Below are positions 15,681-24,488 of a stretch of 64,000 nucleotides of DNA, piece by piece. The notes under the pieces were generated by a model. It ran no database searches. It saw only the letters and a list, made by a program, of their open reading frames with translations, and was not told the DNA's origin. The translations under genes were made by a program, and so were the position numbers. Position 1 is the first letter of the stretch. Each line of letters begins with the position of its first letter. Source of the DNA: Microbacterium sp. Leaf288 (GTDB lineage: Bacteria; Actinomycetota; Actinomycetes; Actinomycetales; Microbacteriaceae); NCBI RefSeq assembly GCF_001422925.1, contig NZ_LMNI01000013.1, forward strand, positions 186,001 to 250,000, written 5' to 3'.

Positions 15681-16457
15681 TCACGCGAGCCTGTTCTGGA
15701 TGAGGAAGTCCGCGAGCTTCTGGCCCGCGTCCCCCTCGTCGACGATCTTGACGCCGGCCTCGCGCGGCGGCTTCTCACTGAGCGCGATCACGATCGACCG
15801 CGACGCACCCGGATCGTGCGGATCGATCTCGAGCTCGGCGAGCGACAGGGTCTCGAACGGCTTCTTCTTCGCCGCCATGATGCCCTTGAAGTTGGGGAAG
15901 CGCGCGTCGGGCAGCGCCTCGGTGATCGAGATCACCGCCGGGAGCGCCGCCGTCACCTGCAGCGTCGCCCCGTCCGAGGCGCGCGCGCCGAGCACCTCGC
16001 CGTCACGGATCTCGACGGAGCTGAGGTACGTCGCCGACGGCACGTCGAGGATCTCGGCCACCATCGCGGGGATGATCCCGCCCACCCCGTCGGTCGACAG
16101 GTTGCCGCCGATCACCAGGTCGAACCCGGTGCGCTGCAGCGCCGCGGCGAGCACCTCGGCGGTGAGTCCCAGGTCGGCGCCGAGCAGTCCCTCGTCGACG
16201 ACCTGCACGGCCGACGCGGCGCCCATCGCGAGCCCCTTGCGCACCGTCGCCGCCGACGACTCCGGCGTCATCGAGAGCACGACCACCTCGGTGTCCGGCG
16301 TCTTGTCGGCGTACGACAGGGCCACCTCGAGCGCCCGCTCACCGATCTCGTCGAGCACCGTCTCGCTCGCGCCGCGATCGGCCAGGCCGGTCTCGAGCGA
16401 CAGCTTGCGATCCCCATAGGTATCCGGGACTTCCTTGACCAGGACGACGATCTTCAT
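15681..16457 (-). CDS. etfB: Electron transfer flavoprotein beta subunit
   Basis: 258 residues, usual length. It begins MKIVVLVKEVPDTYGDRKL and has the AMP-binding and signature regions DLVIGGNLSTDGVGG and LPDARFPNFKGIMAAKKKP, which defines EtfB. It is first gene of the etfB-etfA-cytochrome b operon and divergent from a MarR regulator at 16638, which may control it. Confidence 0.95.
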   Translation of the reverse strand: MKIVVLVKEVPDTYGDRKLSLETGLADRGASETVLDEIGERALEVALSYADKTPDTEVVVLSMTPESSAATVRKGLAMGAASAVQVVDEGLLGADLGLTAEVLAAALQRTGFDLVIGGNLSTDGVGGIIPAMVAEILDVPSATYLSSVEIRDGEVLGARASDGATLQVTAALPAVISITEALPDARFPNFKGIMAAKKKPFETLSLAELEIDPHDPGASRSIVIALSEKPPREAGVKIVDEGDAGQKLADFLIQNRLA

Positions 16458-16637
16458 ACGATCTCCTCACGCTGGGCACGAGTCTATGGCTCGCGCCGCA
16501 ATGTACCCAATCCCGCGAAATGAACCGGCGATGACCGACCCGTTGCCCGCCGTGTGTATACATAAGCCGCCGTTTCGCGGCATCCGCGTGTCCGTTGTCA
16601 GCCTGGTCGACCGGTACGGTGGAGCGAGGAGGTCGAC
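16458..16637. promoter_or_regulatory. Divergent etfB/marR regulatory region
   Basis: The spacer contains the palindrome TGTATACA (16555-16562), part of an AT-rich TGTATACATAAG that can serve as an extended -10 box, and a widely spaced inverted repeat CCGCGAAA (16513-16520) / TTTCGCGG (16573-16580). A TACGGT -10 box at 16615-16620 precedes a short leader with GAGGAGG for marR. MarR autoregulation and control of etfB are plausible. Confidence 0.45.
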
Positions 16638-17174
16638 ATGGCAGCACCCAAGCGTCTTCCGGTCGACCCGATCGCCGAAGCCAAGCGCCAGTGGATCGCC
16701 CATGGCTGGGAGGACGCCGCCGCGGGCATGACCGCCGTGACCTCGATCATCCGCGCGCAGCAGCTGCTGTTCGCGCGCATCGACACCGCTCTGAAGCCGT
16801 TCGGCCTGTCGTTCGCGCGGTACGAGATGCTGCGCCTGCTCGGCTTCACGAGGGAGGGACGGATGCCGATGGCCAGCGCCATCGCCCGCCTGCAGGTGCA
16901 CCCGACCAGCGTCACGAACACCGTCGACCGCCTGGCCCGCGACGGTCTCGTCTCGCGCGAGCCGCACCCCGGCGACGGCCGCGCGGCGATGCTCGTGCTC
17001 ACCGACACCGGGCGCGAGATCGTGGAGCGCGCGACCACAGCCCTCAACACCGAGGTCTTCGAGGATCCCGGGCTCACCGACGCCGACACGACCGAGCTCG
17101 TGCGGATCATCGCGCGATTCCGCAAGGACGCCGGCGACTTCACCGAGCCCCGTCCTCAGCCCGACCCCCTCTGA
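16638..17174 (+). CDS. MarR-family transcriptional regulator
   Basis: 178 residues. Winged helix core: LSFARYEMLRLLGFTREGRM, then ARLQVHPTSVTNTVDRLARD and the wing SREPHPGDGRAAMLVLTDTG. ATG 16638 is preceded by GAGGAGG at ideal spacing. It is divergent from the etfB-etfA-cytochrome b operon, so it may repress that operon in response to an acyl or aromatic ligand; this is by position only. Confidence 0.9.
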   Translation: MAAPKRLPVDPIAEAKRQWIAHGWEDAAAGMTAVTSIIRAQQLLFARIDTALKPFGLSFARYEMLRLLGFTREGRMPMASAIARLQVHPTSVTNTVDRLARDGLVSREPHPGDGRAAMLVLTDTGREIVERATTALNTEVFEDPGLTDADTTELVRIIARFRKDAGDFTEPRPQPDPL

Positions 17175-17197
17175 CCGGGCGATCGAGAGCCCGACCG

Positions 17198-17300
17198 CCG
17201 GTCGTCGAGCGAGCGAGGAACGAGCGAGACGAAACGCCCCGAACCCGGCACAGTCCGCGAGCTCGAGGCGATTCGACTCGCAAGATCGCTCAATGACCGG
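17198..17300. repeat. Palindromic element, family A, long form between convergent genes
   Basis: The ends CCGGTCGTCGAGCGA (17198-17212) and TCGCTCAATGACCGG (17286-17300) are complementary apart from two positions. The left half continues AGGAACGAGCGAGACGAAACG, the family A body. It lies between marR and the enoyl-CoA hydratase gene and could terminate both. Confidence 0.75.
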
Positions 17301-17315
17301 GATGTCGGAGCCACA

Positions 17316-18107
17316 TCAGCGCCCCTTGAACTCCGGGGCGCGCTTCTCGCGGAAGGCGGCCATGCCCTCCTTCTGGTCCTCGGTGTCGAAGAGACTCGCG
17401 AACACGTGCTTCTCGAGGCGCAGCCCCTCGGCCATCGGGGTCTCCAGCGCGGCGTCCAGCACGGCCTTCGCGGCGTACAGCGACGGGAGGCTCTTCAACG
17501 CGATCGCCTCAGCGGTCTTCTGCGCCTCGGCGAGCAGGTCGGCCGCGGGCACGACGCGCGAGGCGAGTCCCGACCGCTCGGCTTCCGCAGCATCCATCAT
17601 CCGTCCCGTGAGGATGAGCTCGGCGGCCTTGTAGTAGCCGACCGCGCGGATGAGGCGCTGCGAGCCGCCCATGCCGGGGATCACGCCGAGGTTGATCTCG
17701 GGCTGCCCGAACTTCGCGGTGTCGGCCGCGAGGATGATGTCGCACATCATCGCGAGCTCGCACCCGCCGCCGAGCGCGTAGCCCGAGACGGCCGCGATCA
17801 CCGGCGTGCGCACGGCGGCGAACTGCGTCCAGCCGCCGAAGTGGTCGCCCATCAGCATCTCGAGCCCGTTCTTGGACTCCATCTCCTTGATGTCGGCGCC
17901 CGCGGCGAACGCGCGCTCCGAGCCGGTCACGACGATCGCGCCGATCCCCTCGTCGGCATCGAAGACGGATGCCGCGGCCACGACGTCGCGGCACACCTGC
18001 GAGTTGAGCGCGTTGAGCGCCTCCGGCCGGTTGAGGGTGATCCACCCGACCCGGCCTCGCGTTTCGACGAGGATCGTCTCGTACTCGGTCGCCCGGTCCT
18101 CGGTCAT
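17316..18107 (-). CDS. Enoyl-CoA hydratase
   Basis: 263 residues, normal crotonase length. Hydrates trans-2-enoyl-CoA to 3-hydroxyacyl-CoA. Landmarks: WITLNRPEALNALN, the oxyanion-hole segment SERAFAAGADIKEM, and PVIAAVSGYALGGGCELAMMCD with catalytic glutamates at CELAMM and in FGQPEINLGVIPGMGGSQRL. It is followed, across a palindromic element, by genes for 3-hydroxyisobutyrate dehydrogenase and an acyl-CoA dehydrogenase on the same strand, which together resemble the valine branch; a short-chain or methacrylyl-CoA substrate is likely. Confidence 0.92.
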   Translation of the reverse strand: MTEDRATEYETILVETRGRVGWITLNRPEALNALNSQVCRDVVAAASVFDADEGIGAIVVTGSERAFAAGADIKEMESKNGLEMLMGDHFGGWTQFAAVRTPVIAAVSGYALGGGCELAMMCDIILAADTAKFGQPEINLGVIPGMGGSQRLIRAVGYYKAAELILTGRMMDAAEAERSGLASRVVPAADLLAEAQKTAEAIALKSLPSLYAAKAVLDAALETPMAEGLRLEKHVFASLFDTEDQKEGMAAFREKRAPEFKGR

Positions 18108-18148
18108 CTCTGCTCCTTCGGTTGAGTCGTCCTGATCGTAAAGCCTCG

Positions 18149-18209
18149 GCTCCGCAGTCACTTCGTGCGGGTGTTCTTTGGATGTCGACGCACAAACTGA
18201 CTGCGGAGC
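18149..18209. repeat. Palindromic element, family B, copy 3
   Basis: A 61-base element with ends GCTCCGCAGTCA and TGACTGCGGAGC, located between the enoyl-CoA hydratase and 3-hydroxyisobutyrate dehydrogenase genes. The rest of 18108-18294 is GC-rich with no gene. Confidence 0.85.
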
Positions 18210-18294
18210 GGAGAACGCATTCGGGCGCCGACGGCGGGCCCCGTACTGAGCGGGCGGCACCGCAGAAGCGACCGCGGGGGGCAGGGGGCGGGGG

Positions 18295-19194
18295 TCAGTC
18301 TGAGAACTCGCGGATCGAGTTGATGATGCCGGAGAAGTCCTGGCCCGCGCCGGGGCCGTCCGCGTAGTGGGCGTAGATCTCGCGCGCGAGCATGCCCATG
18401 CGGGCATCCACCCCGGTGAGCTCGATCGCCTGCTCGGCGAGCCCCAGGTCCTTGTTCATGAGGGCGCCCGCGAAGCCCGGCTGGTAGTCGCGGTTCGCGG
18501 GACTCGTCGGCACCGGACCCGGCACGGGGCAGTTCGTCGTCAGCGCCCAGCACTGGCCCGACGCGTTCGACGCGACGTCGAAGAGGGCCTGGTGCGACAG
18601 TCCCAGCCGCTCCCCCAGCACGAACGCCTCGGCCACCGCGATCTGCGACACCGCGAGGATCATGTTGTTGCAGACCTTCGCGGCCTGGCCGAGCCCGGCA
18701 CCTCCGCAGTGCACGACGCGGCGGCCCATCGCCTCGAGGAGGGGCCGTGCCGCCTCGAAGTCGACGTCCGTGCCGCCGACCATGAACGCGAGCGTGGCGT
18801 TCTCGGCGCCGACGACCCCGCCCGACACCGGGGCGTCGAGCGAGCGGTGCCCGGCGGCCTCGGCGAGCGCGTGCGCGGCGCGCGCCTCGTCCACGGCGAT
18901 CGTCGAGCAGTCGATGAACAGCGCTCCGGATGCTGCGACCCCGAGGAGTCCCGGTGCCCCGCCGGAGCCCCGATAGGCCTCGAGCACCTGCGCGCCGGTC
19001 TGGAACATCGTGATGACGACGTCCGCGGCGGTGGCGGCATCCGTCCCCGAATCCGCGACGGTCAGCCCCGCCTCGCGCGCCGCGTCGACCGCGGCGGGGA
19101 AGACGTCGAAGCCGACGACCTCGTGTCCGCTGCCGGCGAGATTCCGCGCCATGGGCAGGCCCATATGGCCGAGCCCCAGGAATGCGACCTTCAT
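18295..19194 (-). CDS. mmsB: 3-hydroxyisobutyrate dehydrogenase
   Basis: 299 residues. NAD-dependent oxidation of 3-hydroxyisobutyrate to methylmalonate semialdehyde in valine catabolism. Rossmann start KVAFLGLGHMGLPMARNL; substrate motif DAPVSGGVVGAENATL; catalytic Lys in GQAAKVCNNMILAV; C-terminal GFAGALMNKDLGLA. It starts 25 bases after the acyl-CoA dehydrogenase stop on the same strand. The partner mmsA (semialdehyde dehydrogenase) is not in the window. Confidence 0.92.
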   Translation of the reverse strand: MKVAFLGLGHMGLPMARNLAGSGHEVVGFDVFPAAVDAAREAGLTVADSGTDAATAADVVITMFQTGAQVLEAYRGSGGAPGLLGVAASGALFIDCSTIAVDEARAAHALAEAAGHRSLDAPVSGGVVGAENATLAFMVGGTDVDFEAARPLLEAMGRRVVHCGGAGLGQAAKVCNNMILAVSQIAVAEAFVLGERLGLSHQALFDVASNASGQCWALTTNCPVPGPVPTSPANRDYQPGFAGALMNKDLGLAEQAIELTGVDARMGMLAREIYAHYADGPGAGQDFSGIINSIREFSD

Positions 19195-19219
19195 GTCGGA
19201 CCTCCTCGTCCTGAGATCG

Positions 19220-20392
19220 TCAGTGCGCGAGCAGCTGGCGGCCGATGATCACGCGCATGATCTCGTTCGTCCCCTCCAGGATCTGATGCACACGCAGATC
19301 GCGCACCACCTTCTCGATCCCGTACTCGTGGAGGTAACCGTAGCCGCCGTGCAGCTGCAGCGCCTGGTTCGCGACGGTGAAGCCTGCGTCCGTGGCGAAC
19401 CGCTTGGCCATCGCGCACTGCATGGAGGCGTCGGGTGCCTTCGCGTCGAGGGCGGCGGCGGCATCGCGCACCAACGCCCGCGCCGCGCGCAGCTCGGTGG
19501 CCATGTCGGCGAGCGCGAACACCACGGCCTGCTTCTCGGCGAGCGGCTCGCCGAACGTGAAGCGCTCGTGCACGTAGGTCACCGCGCGGTCGAGGGCCCA
19601 CTGCGCGCCGCCCAGCGAGCACGCGGCGATGTTGATGCGGCCGCCGTCGAGCGCCGACATCGCGATCTTGAACCCCTGGCCCTCGCCGCCGAGGATGTTC
19701 GCGACGGGCACGCGCACCTCGTCGAGGATCACCTGCCGCGTCGGCTGGGCGTTCCAGCCCATCTTGTGCTCGAGCTGCCCGAACGACAGCCCGGCGGTCT
19801 CGGCCGGCACGAGGAACGCGGTGATGCCGCGGGCGCCGGCATCGGCATCCGTGCGGGCCATGACGATGTAGACGGATGCCTCGCCCCCGCCGGAGATGAA
19901 CTGCTTGACTCCGGTCAGCACGTACTCGTCGCCCGACCGGATCGCGCTCGTGGCGATCGCGGCGGCGTCGGACCCTGCACCCGGCTCGGTGAGGCAGTAG
20001 CTGCCGAAGCCCTGCATCGAGGTCAGGAGCGGAAGCCACTCCTGGCGCTGAGCGTCGGTGGCGTACGTGTCGATCATCCACGCCACCATGTTGTGGATCG
20101 AGATGTAGGCGGCGATGGCGGGGTCGCCCTTCGCCAGCTCCTCGAAGATCGCGGCCGCATCGGAGCGCGAAAGGCCCGAGCCCCCGACATCCTCGCGGAC
20201 GTAGATGCCGCCGAGACCGAGCTCGCCGCCGAGACCCAGCGTCTCGCGAGGGAAGTGCGATGCCCTGTCCCACTCCAGCGCGTGCGGCGCGAGTTCGGAC
20301 TGCGCGAAATCGCGCACGGCTTCGATGATGGCGGCGCGCTCGTCCTCGCTGATGGCGACGGGAGCGAGCACGGGGACAGGGGTGGCGTCCAT
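19220..20392 (-). CDS. Acyl-CoA dehydrogenase, short/branched-chain (isobutyryl-CoA type)
   Basis: 390 residues. FAD-dependent alpha,beta-dehydrogenation of an acyl-CoA, passing electrons to ETF. Landmarks: YCLTEPGAGSDAAAIAT, KQFISGGGEASVYIVMAR, ALDGGRINIAACSLGGAQWA and the C-terminal VHQILEGTNEIMRVIIGR with the catalytic Glu of EGT. Neighbouring mmsB and enoyl-CoA hydratase point to isobutyryl-CoA; short-chain acyl-CoA is the alternative. The ATG at 20392 is divergent from the large nucleotidase gene. Confidence 0.9.
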   Translation of the reverse strand: MDATPVPVLAPVAISEDERAAIIEAVRDFAQSELAPHALEWDRASHFPRETLGLGGELGLGGIYVREDVGGSGLSRSDAAAIFEELAKGDPAIAAYISIHNMVAWMIDTYATDAQRQEWLPLLTSMQGFGSYCLTEPGAGSDAAAIATSAIRSGDEYVLTGVKQFISGGGEASVYIVMARTDADAGARGITAFLVPAETAGLSFGQLEHKMGWNAQPTRQVILDEVRVPVANILGGEGQGFKIAMSALDGGRINIAACSLGGAQWALDRAVTYVHERFTFGEPLAEKQAVVFALADMATELRAARALVRDAAAALDAKAPDASMQCAMAKRFATDAGFTVANQALQLHGGYGYLHEYGIEKVVRDLRVHQILEGTNEIMRVIIGRQLLAH

Positions 20393-20497
20393 TACGTCTC
20401 TCCGGTGAGTCAGGGTGACGGCTTCGTCACGACTTCCAGAATACTAGGACATCCATGTAATTGCTCGGTAATCCGTGCACCCTGGTCGTCGTATCCC

Positions 20498-20519
20498 GTT
20501 CACCCTTGGGTCACCTTCG
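20498..20519 (+). promoter_or_regulatory. PHO-box-like direct repeat upstream of the 5'-nucleotidase gene
   Basis: Two adjacent 11-base units, GTTCACCCTTG (20498-20508) and GGTCACCTTCG (20509-20519), match the GTTCACC-type PhoP direct repeat known in actinobacteria. They lie about 80 bases upstream of the ATG at 20600, the usual place for activation of a phosphate-starvation gene. Confidence 0.6.
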
Positions 20520-20599
20520 CTAGAGAGGCTCGAACCGATTCGGTCTGGACGCTGGGTTCCGTTCCGTGTCGCACCCGTCACCCCCTCAAGAGGACACGC

Positions 20600-23500
20600 A
20601 TGCCTTCGCATCTTCTCCGCCGCGCCGTCGCGTTCACCGCGACGACCGCGGCCGTCTGCGCGCTCGCGCTGACCAGCAGCACCGCGGCATCCGCCGCGCT
20701 CGTTCCGGACTACTTCAGCGACTCCGCCCCGAACGCCGCACTCGCGCTGACCCCGCTCGGCACCCACGAGTCCGGCGTCTACGGGGAGTCCGCCGCCGAG
20801 ATCGTCCAGGCCTACCGCGACCGTCTGTTCGTGGTCAACGCGCAGGCCGGCACGGTGGTCGTGCTCGACAACACCGACCCCGAGCACCCGACCGAGCTGT
20901 TCTCGATCGCCTCGACGGGCGTCGCGAACTCCCTCGCCGTCCGCGACGACGGACTCGGGGTCGTCGCCTTCGAGGCCGAGCAGAAGACCGACAAGGGTCA
21001 CCTCGTGTTCTTCGACGCGAACAAGGACTCGGCCGAAGCAGCCGTGCTCGGAGAGGTCGAGGTCGGAGCCCTTCCCGACATGGTCACCGTCTCGAAGGAC
21101 GGCAAGTACGCGGTCGTGGCGAACGAGGGTGAGCCTGCCGACGACTTCTCGCTCGACCCCGAGGGCTCGGTCAGCGTCGTGACGCTTCCGGCCGGCGTCG
21201 CCGCCCCGGCCCAGAGTGCGGTCAAGACCGCCGGCTTCGGCGCCTTCGAGGCCGGCGGCGCCAAGCCGCTCGACGCCAAGGTGCGCGTGTTCGGCCCCGA
21301 CGTCGCGGCACCCGACCAGGGCGACAAGCCGCTCACTGCCAACCGCGTGAGCCGCAACCTCGAGCCGGAGTACATCACGGTCGACGGCAGCACGGCGTAC
21401 GCGGCGCTGCAGGAGGCCAACGCGATCGCGGTCATCGACCTCACCAAGGCCGAGGTCACCTCGATCCTCCCGCTCGGGTACAAGGACTACGGCGCCGCGG
21501 GCAACGGTCTCGACGCGAGCGACCGCGATCCGCAGGGCGCTCCGACCGTCAACATCAAGACCTACCCCGGCCTCAAGGGCCTCTACATGCCCGACGGCAT
21601 CCAGTCGTTCCAGGCGACCGTCGGCGGCAAGACCGCGACGTACCTCGTCACCGCGAACGAGGGCGACGCGCGCGAGTGGGGCGTGGAAGACACCGACTCG
21701 TACTTCATCGACGAGGCCCGCATCAAGGACCTCGGCAAGGACGGCCTCGCCGGCATCTGCGCGACCGGGCCGCTCTCCGAGATCGCGAACATCCAGAAGG
21801 ACGACGTCCTCGGTCGCCTCAAGGTGGTCACCGACCTCGGCAAGGCCGACGGCGCCGACTGCTACAGCGAGCTGTACGCCTACGGCGGTCGCTCGTTCTC
21901 GATCTGGGACACCAAGGGCAACCTGGTGTTCGACTCGGGCGACGACTTCGAGCAGATCACGTCGCAGATCCCGGACCTGGTCTTCAACGCCAGCAACGAC
22001 AACAACAACAGCAACGACCGCAGCGACGACAAGGGCCCCGAGCCCGAGAATGTCACGGTCGGCGTCGTCGGCGGCAAGATCTACGCCTTCGTCGGCCTCG
22101 AGCGCGTCGGCGGCGTGATGGTCTACGACATCACCGACCCCGCGGCAGCGCAGTACGTCACCTACGTCAACAACCGCGACTTCACGCAGGATGTGAAGAC
22201 TTCCGCGGCCGGCGACCTCGGCCCCGAGGGCATCCAGTTCATCTCGGCGCTGCGTTCGTCGACGGGCACCCCGCAGCTCGTCGTGGGCAGCGAGGTCTCA
22301 GGCACCACCACCGTGTGGGACGTCGCGCAGCTCACCGCCTCGCAGCCCGACGTGCGCGTGCTGACGATCAACGACTTCCACGGGCGCCTCGTGCAGGAGA
22401 CCGGCGGAGTCGCGGGTGCGGCGGTGCTCGCGGGCGCGGTCGACAAGTACCGTCAGCAGAACCCGAACACGCTGTTCGTCTCGGCCGGCGACAACATCGG
22501 CGCCACGGCGTTCGAGTCGTTCATCGACGACGACGACCCGACGATCGACGCGCTGGTCGCGGCCGGCCTCGATGCCAGCGCGGTCGGCAACCACGAGTTC
22601 GACCAGGGCTTCGACGACCTGGTGAACGACGTCATCCCGAGCTACGAGGGCGACGAGAACGCCGATGCGATGAGCGACTTCGCCCTCGGCGCGAACGTGT
22701 TCGAGAAGGGCACGGACGTCCACGCGCTGCAGCCGTACACGATCAAGACGGTGAACGGCACGAAGATCGCGTTCGTCGGCGTCGTCACGACGCAGACGGC
22801 CGGCATGGTGAGCCCCGACGGCATCGCCGGCATCGAGTTCCGCGACCTGGTCGACTCGGCCAATGACGCGGCGGCGGATGCTGTGGCGGAAGGCGCCGAC
22901 GTCGTCATCCTGCTCGCCCACGAAGGGGCCGCGGGCTCGGCGCTCGAGGCCAGCCAGTCAGACGACGCGTTCGGCGACCTCGTCCAGAACGCCTCCGGCG
23001 ACATCGACGCCATCGTCTCGGCGCACACCCACCAGCGGTACGCGCACGAGATCGGCGGTCGCCCGGTCATCCAGGCCCACCAGTACGGCACCGCGCTCGG
23101 CACGCTCGACATCGAGCTGACCGAGTCGGGCGAGCTCGGGTCGATCACCGGCGGCACCGTGTCGCTGTACGACTCGGTCGTGAGCCAGCACGTCGCGTAC
23201 CCGCAGGCCGAGACGACGTCGATCGTCGACGAGGCCGTGAAGGTCGCGAACGAGAAGGGCCAGGTGCAGGTCGGCTCGATCACGGCTGACATCCTCCGGG
23301 GCAAGACCTCGACCGGCAGCGAGGACCGCGGCGCGCACTCCACGCTCGGCAACACCGTCGCCGACGTCTACCTGTGGGCGACGAGCGAGAACCCTGCCTA
23401 CGGCGGCGCCGACGCGCAGATCGCCTTCATGAACCCGGGCGGCCTGCGCAACGACCTGCTGTTCGGCGACGACAACGGCGCGATGTCGTACCGCGAGGTC

Positions 23501-24436
23501 GCGAACGTCCAGCCGTTCGGCAACACCCTGGTCACGCTCGACCTGACGGGCGCGCAGATCAAGGAGATCCTCGAGCAGCAGTGGCAGCCCGACGGCGCGT
23601 CGCGCCCGAAGCTCGCCCTCGGCGTCTCGAAGGGCTTCACGTTCGAGTACGACCCGGCTGCCACCCGCGGTGCGCACGTCGTGTCGATGCAGTACCAGGG
23701 TGAAGAGGTCGACCCGACGGACCCCTTCCGCGTCGTGACGAACTCGTTCCTCTCGGCCGGTGGCGACAACTTCTTCTCCTTCGCCGACGGCACGAACGTG
23801 CTCGACTCGGGTCAGATCGACCTCCAGGCGACGGTGGACTTCTTCGCCGCCGCCGGCGGACCGGTCGCGCCGTCGCCCGCGAACCGCGCGTACCTGATCG
23901 GCGAGCAGCCTCCGGTCGAGGGCACCGACCCCGGCACGGACCCCGGCACGGACCCGGGCACGGACCCGGGCACCACCACCCCGCCCACGCCCGTGAACCC
24001 CGGCGGCAACCCGCCGGCGGCGGGCGTTCAGAGCGGCGGTGACTGGGCGCGGGTCGACGTGGGCTCCGGTCGCGTCGAGCAGGGTGGCACGCTGCGCGTC
24101 TCGCTCTCGGGCCTCGAGCCCGGCCAGACGGTGGCCGCGACGCTGTTCAGCGACCCGGTCGTGGTCTCGGGCATTCCGGCCGCCGACGCGCAGGGCCGCC
24201 TCAGCTTCACCGTGGCGATCCTGTCGCACATCGCGCTCGGCGACCACCGCCTGGTGATCACGTCGGCGGGTCTCGACCCGATCGAGGTGGGCGTCACGGT
24301 CGTGGCTCCCGGGGCCCTCGCCGCGACCGGCTCGGAGTTCCCGTGGGGCATCGCGGTCGGCGGCGCAGCGCTGCTGATGGTCGCAGGCTCCGCGCTCTTC
24401 GTGATCCGCAAGCGTCGCGAGAGCACCACGGACTGA
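20600..24436 (+). CDS. Cell-surface choice-of-anchor-I / 5'-nucleotidase fusion, sortase-type tail
   Basis: 1278 residues, exported. Signal peptide 1-33 (ends ASAAL). About 34-575 is a beta-propeller-like choice-of-anchor I domain (LFVVNAQAGTVVVLDN, VTVSKDGKYAVVANEGEP). About 580-860 is a metallophosphatase with VLTINDFHGRL, SAGDNIGAT, VGNHEFDQG and the late HTHQRY. About 880-1100 is the 5'-nucleotidase substrate domain with MNPGGLRNDLL and VQPFGNTLV. A GTDPGTDPG linker, an Ig-like domain, then LAATG, a membrane helix and RKRRES form an anchor like that used by class E sortases. It likely releases phosphate from nucleotides outside the cell. AGAGGA precedes the ATG; PHO box upstream. Transcribed alone. 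Confidence 0.92.
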   Translation: MPSHLLRRAVAFTATTAAVCALALTSSTAASAALVPDYFSDSAPNAALALTPLGTHESGVYGESAAEIVQAYRDRLFVVNAQAGTVVVLDNTDPEHPTELFSIASTGVANSLAVRDDGLGVVAFEAEQKTDKGHLVFFDANKDSAEAAVLGEVEVGALPDMVTVSKDGKYAVVANEGEPADDFSLDPEGSVSVVTLPAGVAAPAQSAVKTAGFGAFEAGGAKPLDAKVRVFGPDVAAPDQGDKPLTANRVSRNLEPEYITVDGSTAYAALQEANAIAVIDLTKAEVTSILPLGYKDYGAAGNGLDASDRDPQGAPTVNIKTYPGLKGLYMPDGIQSFQATVGGKTATYLVTANEGDAREWGVEDTDSYFIDEARIKDLGKDGLAGICATGPLSEIANIQKDDVLGRLKVVTDLGKADGADCYSELYAYGGRSFSIWDTKGNLVFDSGDDFEQITSQIPDLVFNASNDNNNSNDRSDDKGPEPENVTVGVVGGKIYAFVGLERVGGVMVYDITDPAAAQYVTYVNNRDFTQDVKTSAAGDLGPEGIQFISALRSSTGTPQLVVGSEVSGTTTVWDVAQLTASQPDVRVLTINDFHGRLVQETGGVAGAAVLAGAVDKYRQQNPNTLFVSAGDNIGATAFESFIDDDDPTIDALVAAGLDASAVGNHEFDQGFDDLVNDVIPSYEGDENADAMSDFALGANVFEKGTDVHALQPYTIKTVNGTKIAFVGVVTTQTAGMVSPDGIAGIEFRDLVDSANDAAADAVAEGADVVILLAHEGAAGSALEASQSDDAFGDLVQNASGDIDAIVSAHTHQRYAHEIGGRPVIQAHQYGTALGTLDIELTESGELGSITGGTVSLYDSVVSQHVAYPQAETTSIVDEAVKVANEKGQVQVGSITADILRGKTSTGSEDRGAHSTLGNTVADVYLWATSENPAYGGADAQIAFMNPGGLRNDLLFGDDNGAMSYREVANVQPFGNTLVTLDLTGAQIKEILEQQWQPDGASRPKLALGVSKGFTFEYDPAATRGAHVVSMQYQGEEVDPTDPFRVVTNSFLSAGGDNFFSFADGTNVLDSGQIDLQATVDFFAAAGGPVAPSPANRAYLIGEQPPVEGTDPGTDPGTDPGTDPGTTTPPTPVNPGGNPPAAGVQSGGDWARVDVGSGRVEQGGTLRVSLSGLEPGQTVAATLFSDPVVVSGIPAADAQGRLSFTVAILSHIALGDHRLVITSAGLDPIEVGVTVVAPGALAATGSEFPWGIAVGGAALLMVAGSALFVIRKRRESTTD

Positions 24437-24448
24437 CACACCGCACAC

Positions 24449-24482
24449 GAGGCGGCCCCCACCTCCGGGTGGGGGCCGCCTC
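24449..24482. terminator. Bidirectional hairpin after the nucleotidase gene
   Basis: GAGGCGGCCCCCAC (24449-24462) and GTGGGGGCCGCCTC (24469-24482) are perfect 14-bp arms with a 6-base loop, between convergent genes. Confidence 0.9.
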
Positions 24483-24488
24483 TTCGCG

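Noticed and set aside
17316..20392. A complete valine degradation operon
   Set aside because: Semialdehyde dehydrogenase (mmsA) and 3-hydroxyisobutyryl-CoA hydrolase are missing here, so only a partial set can be claimed.
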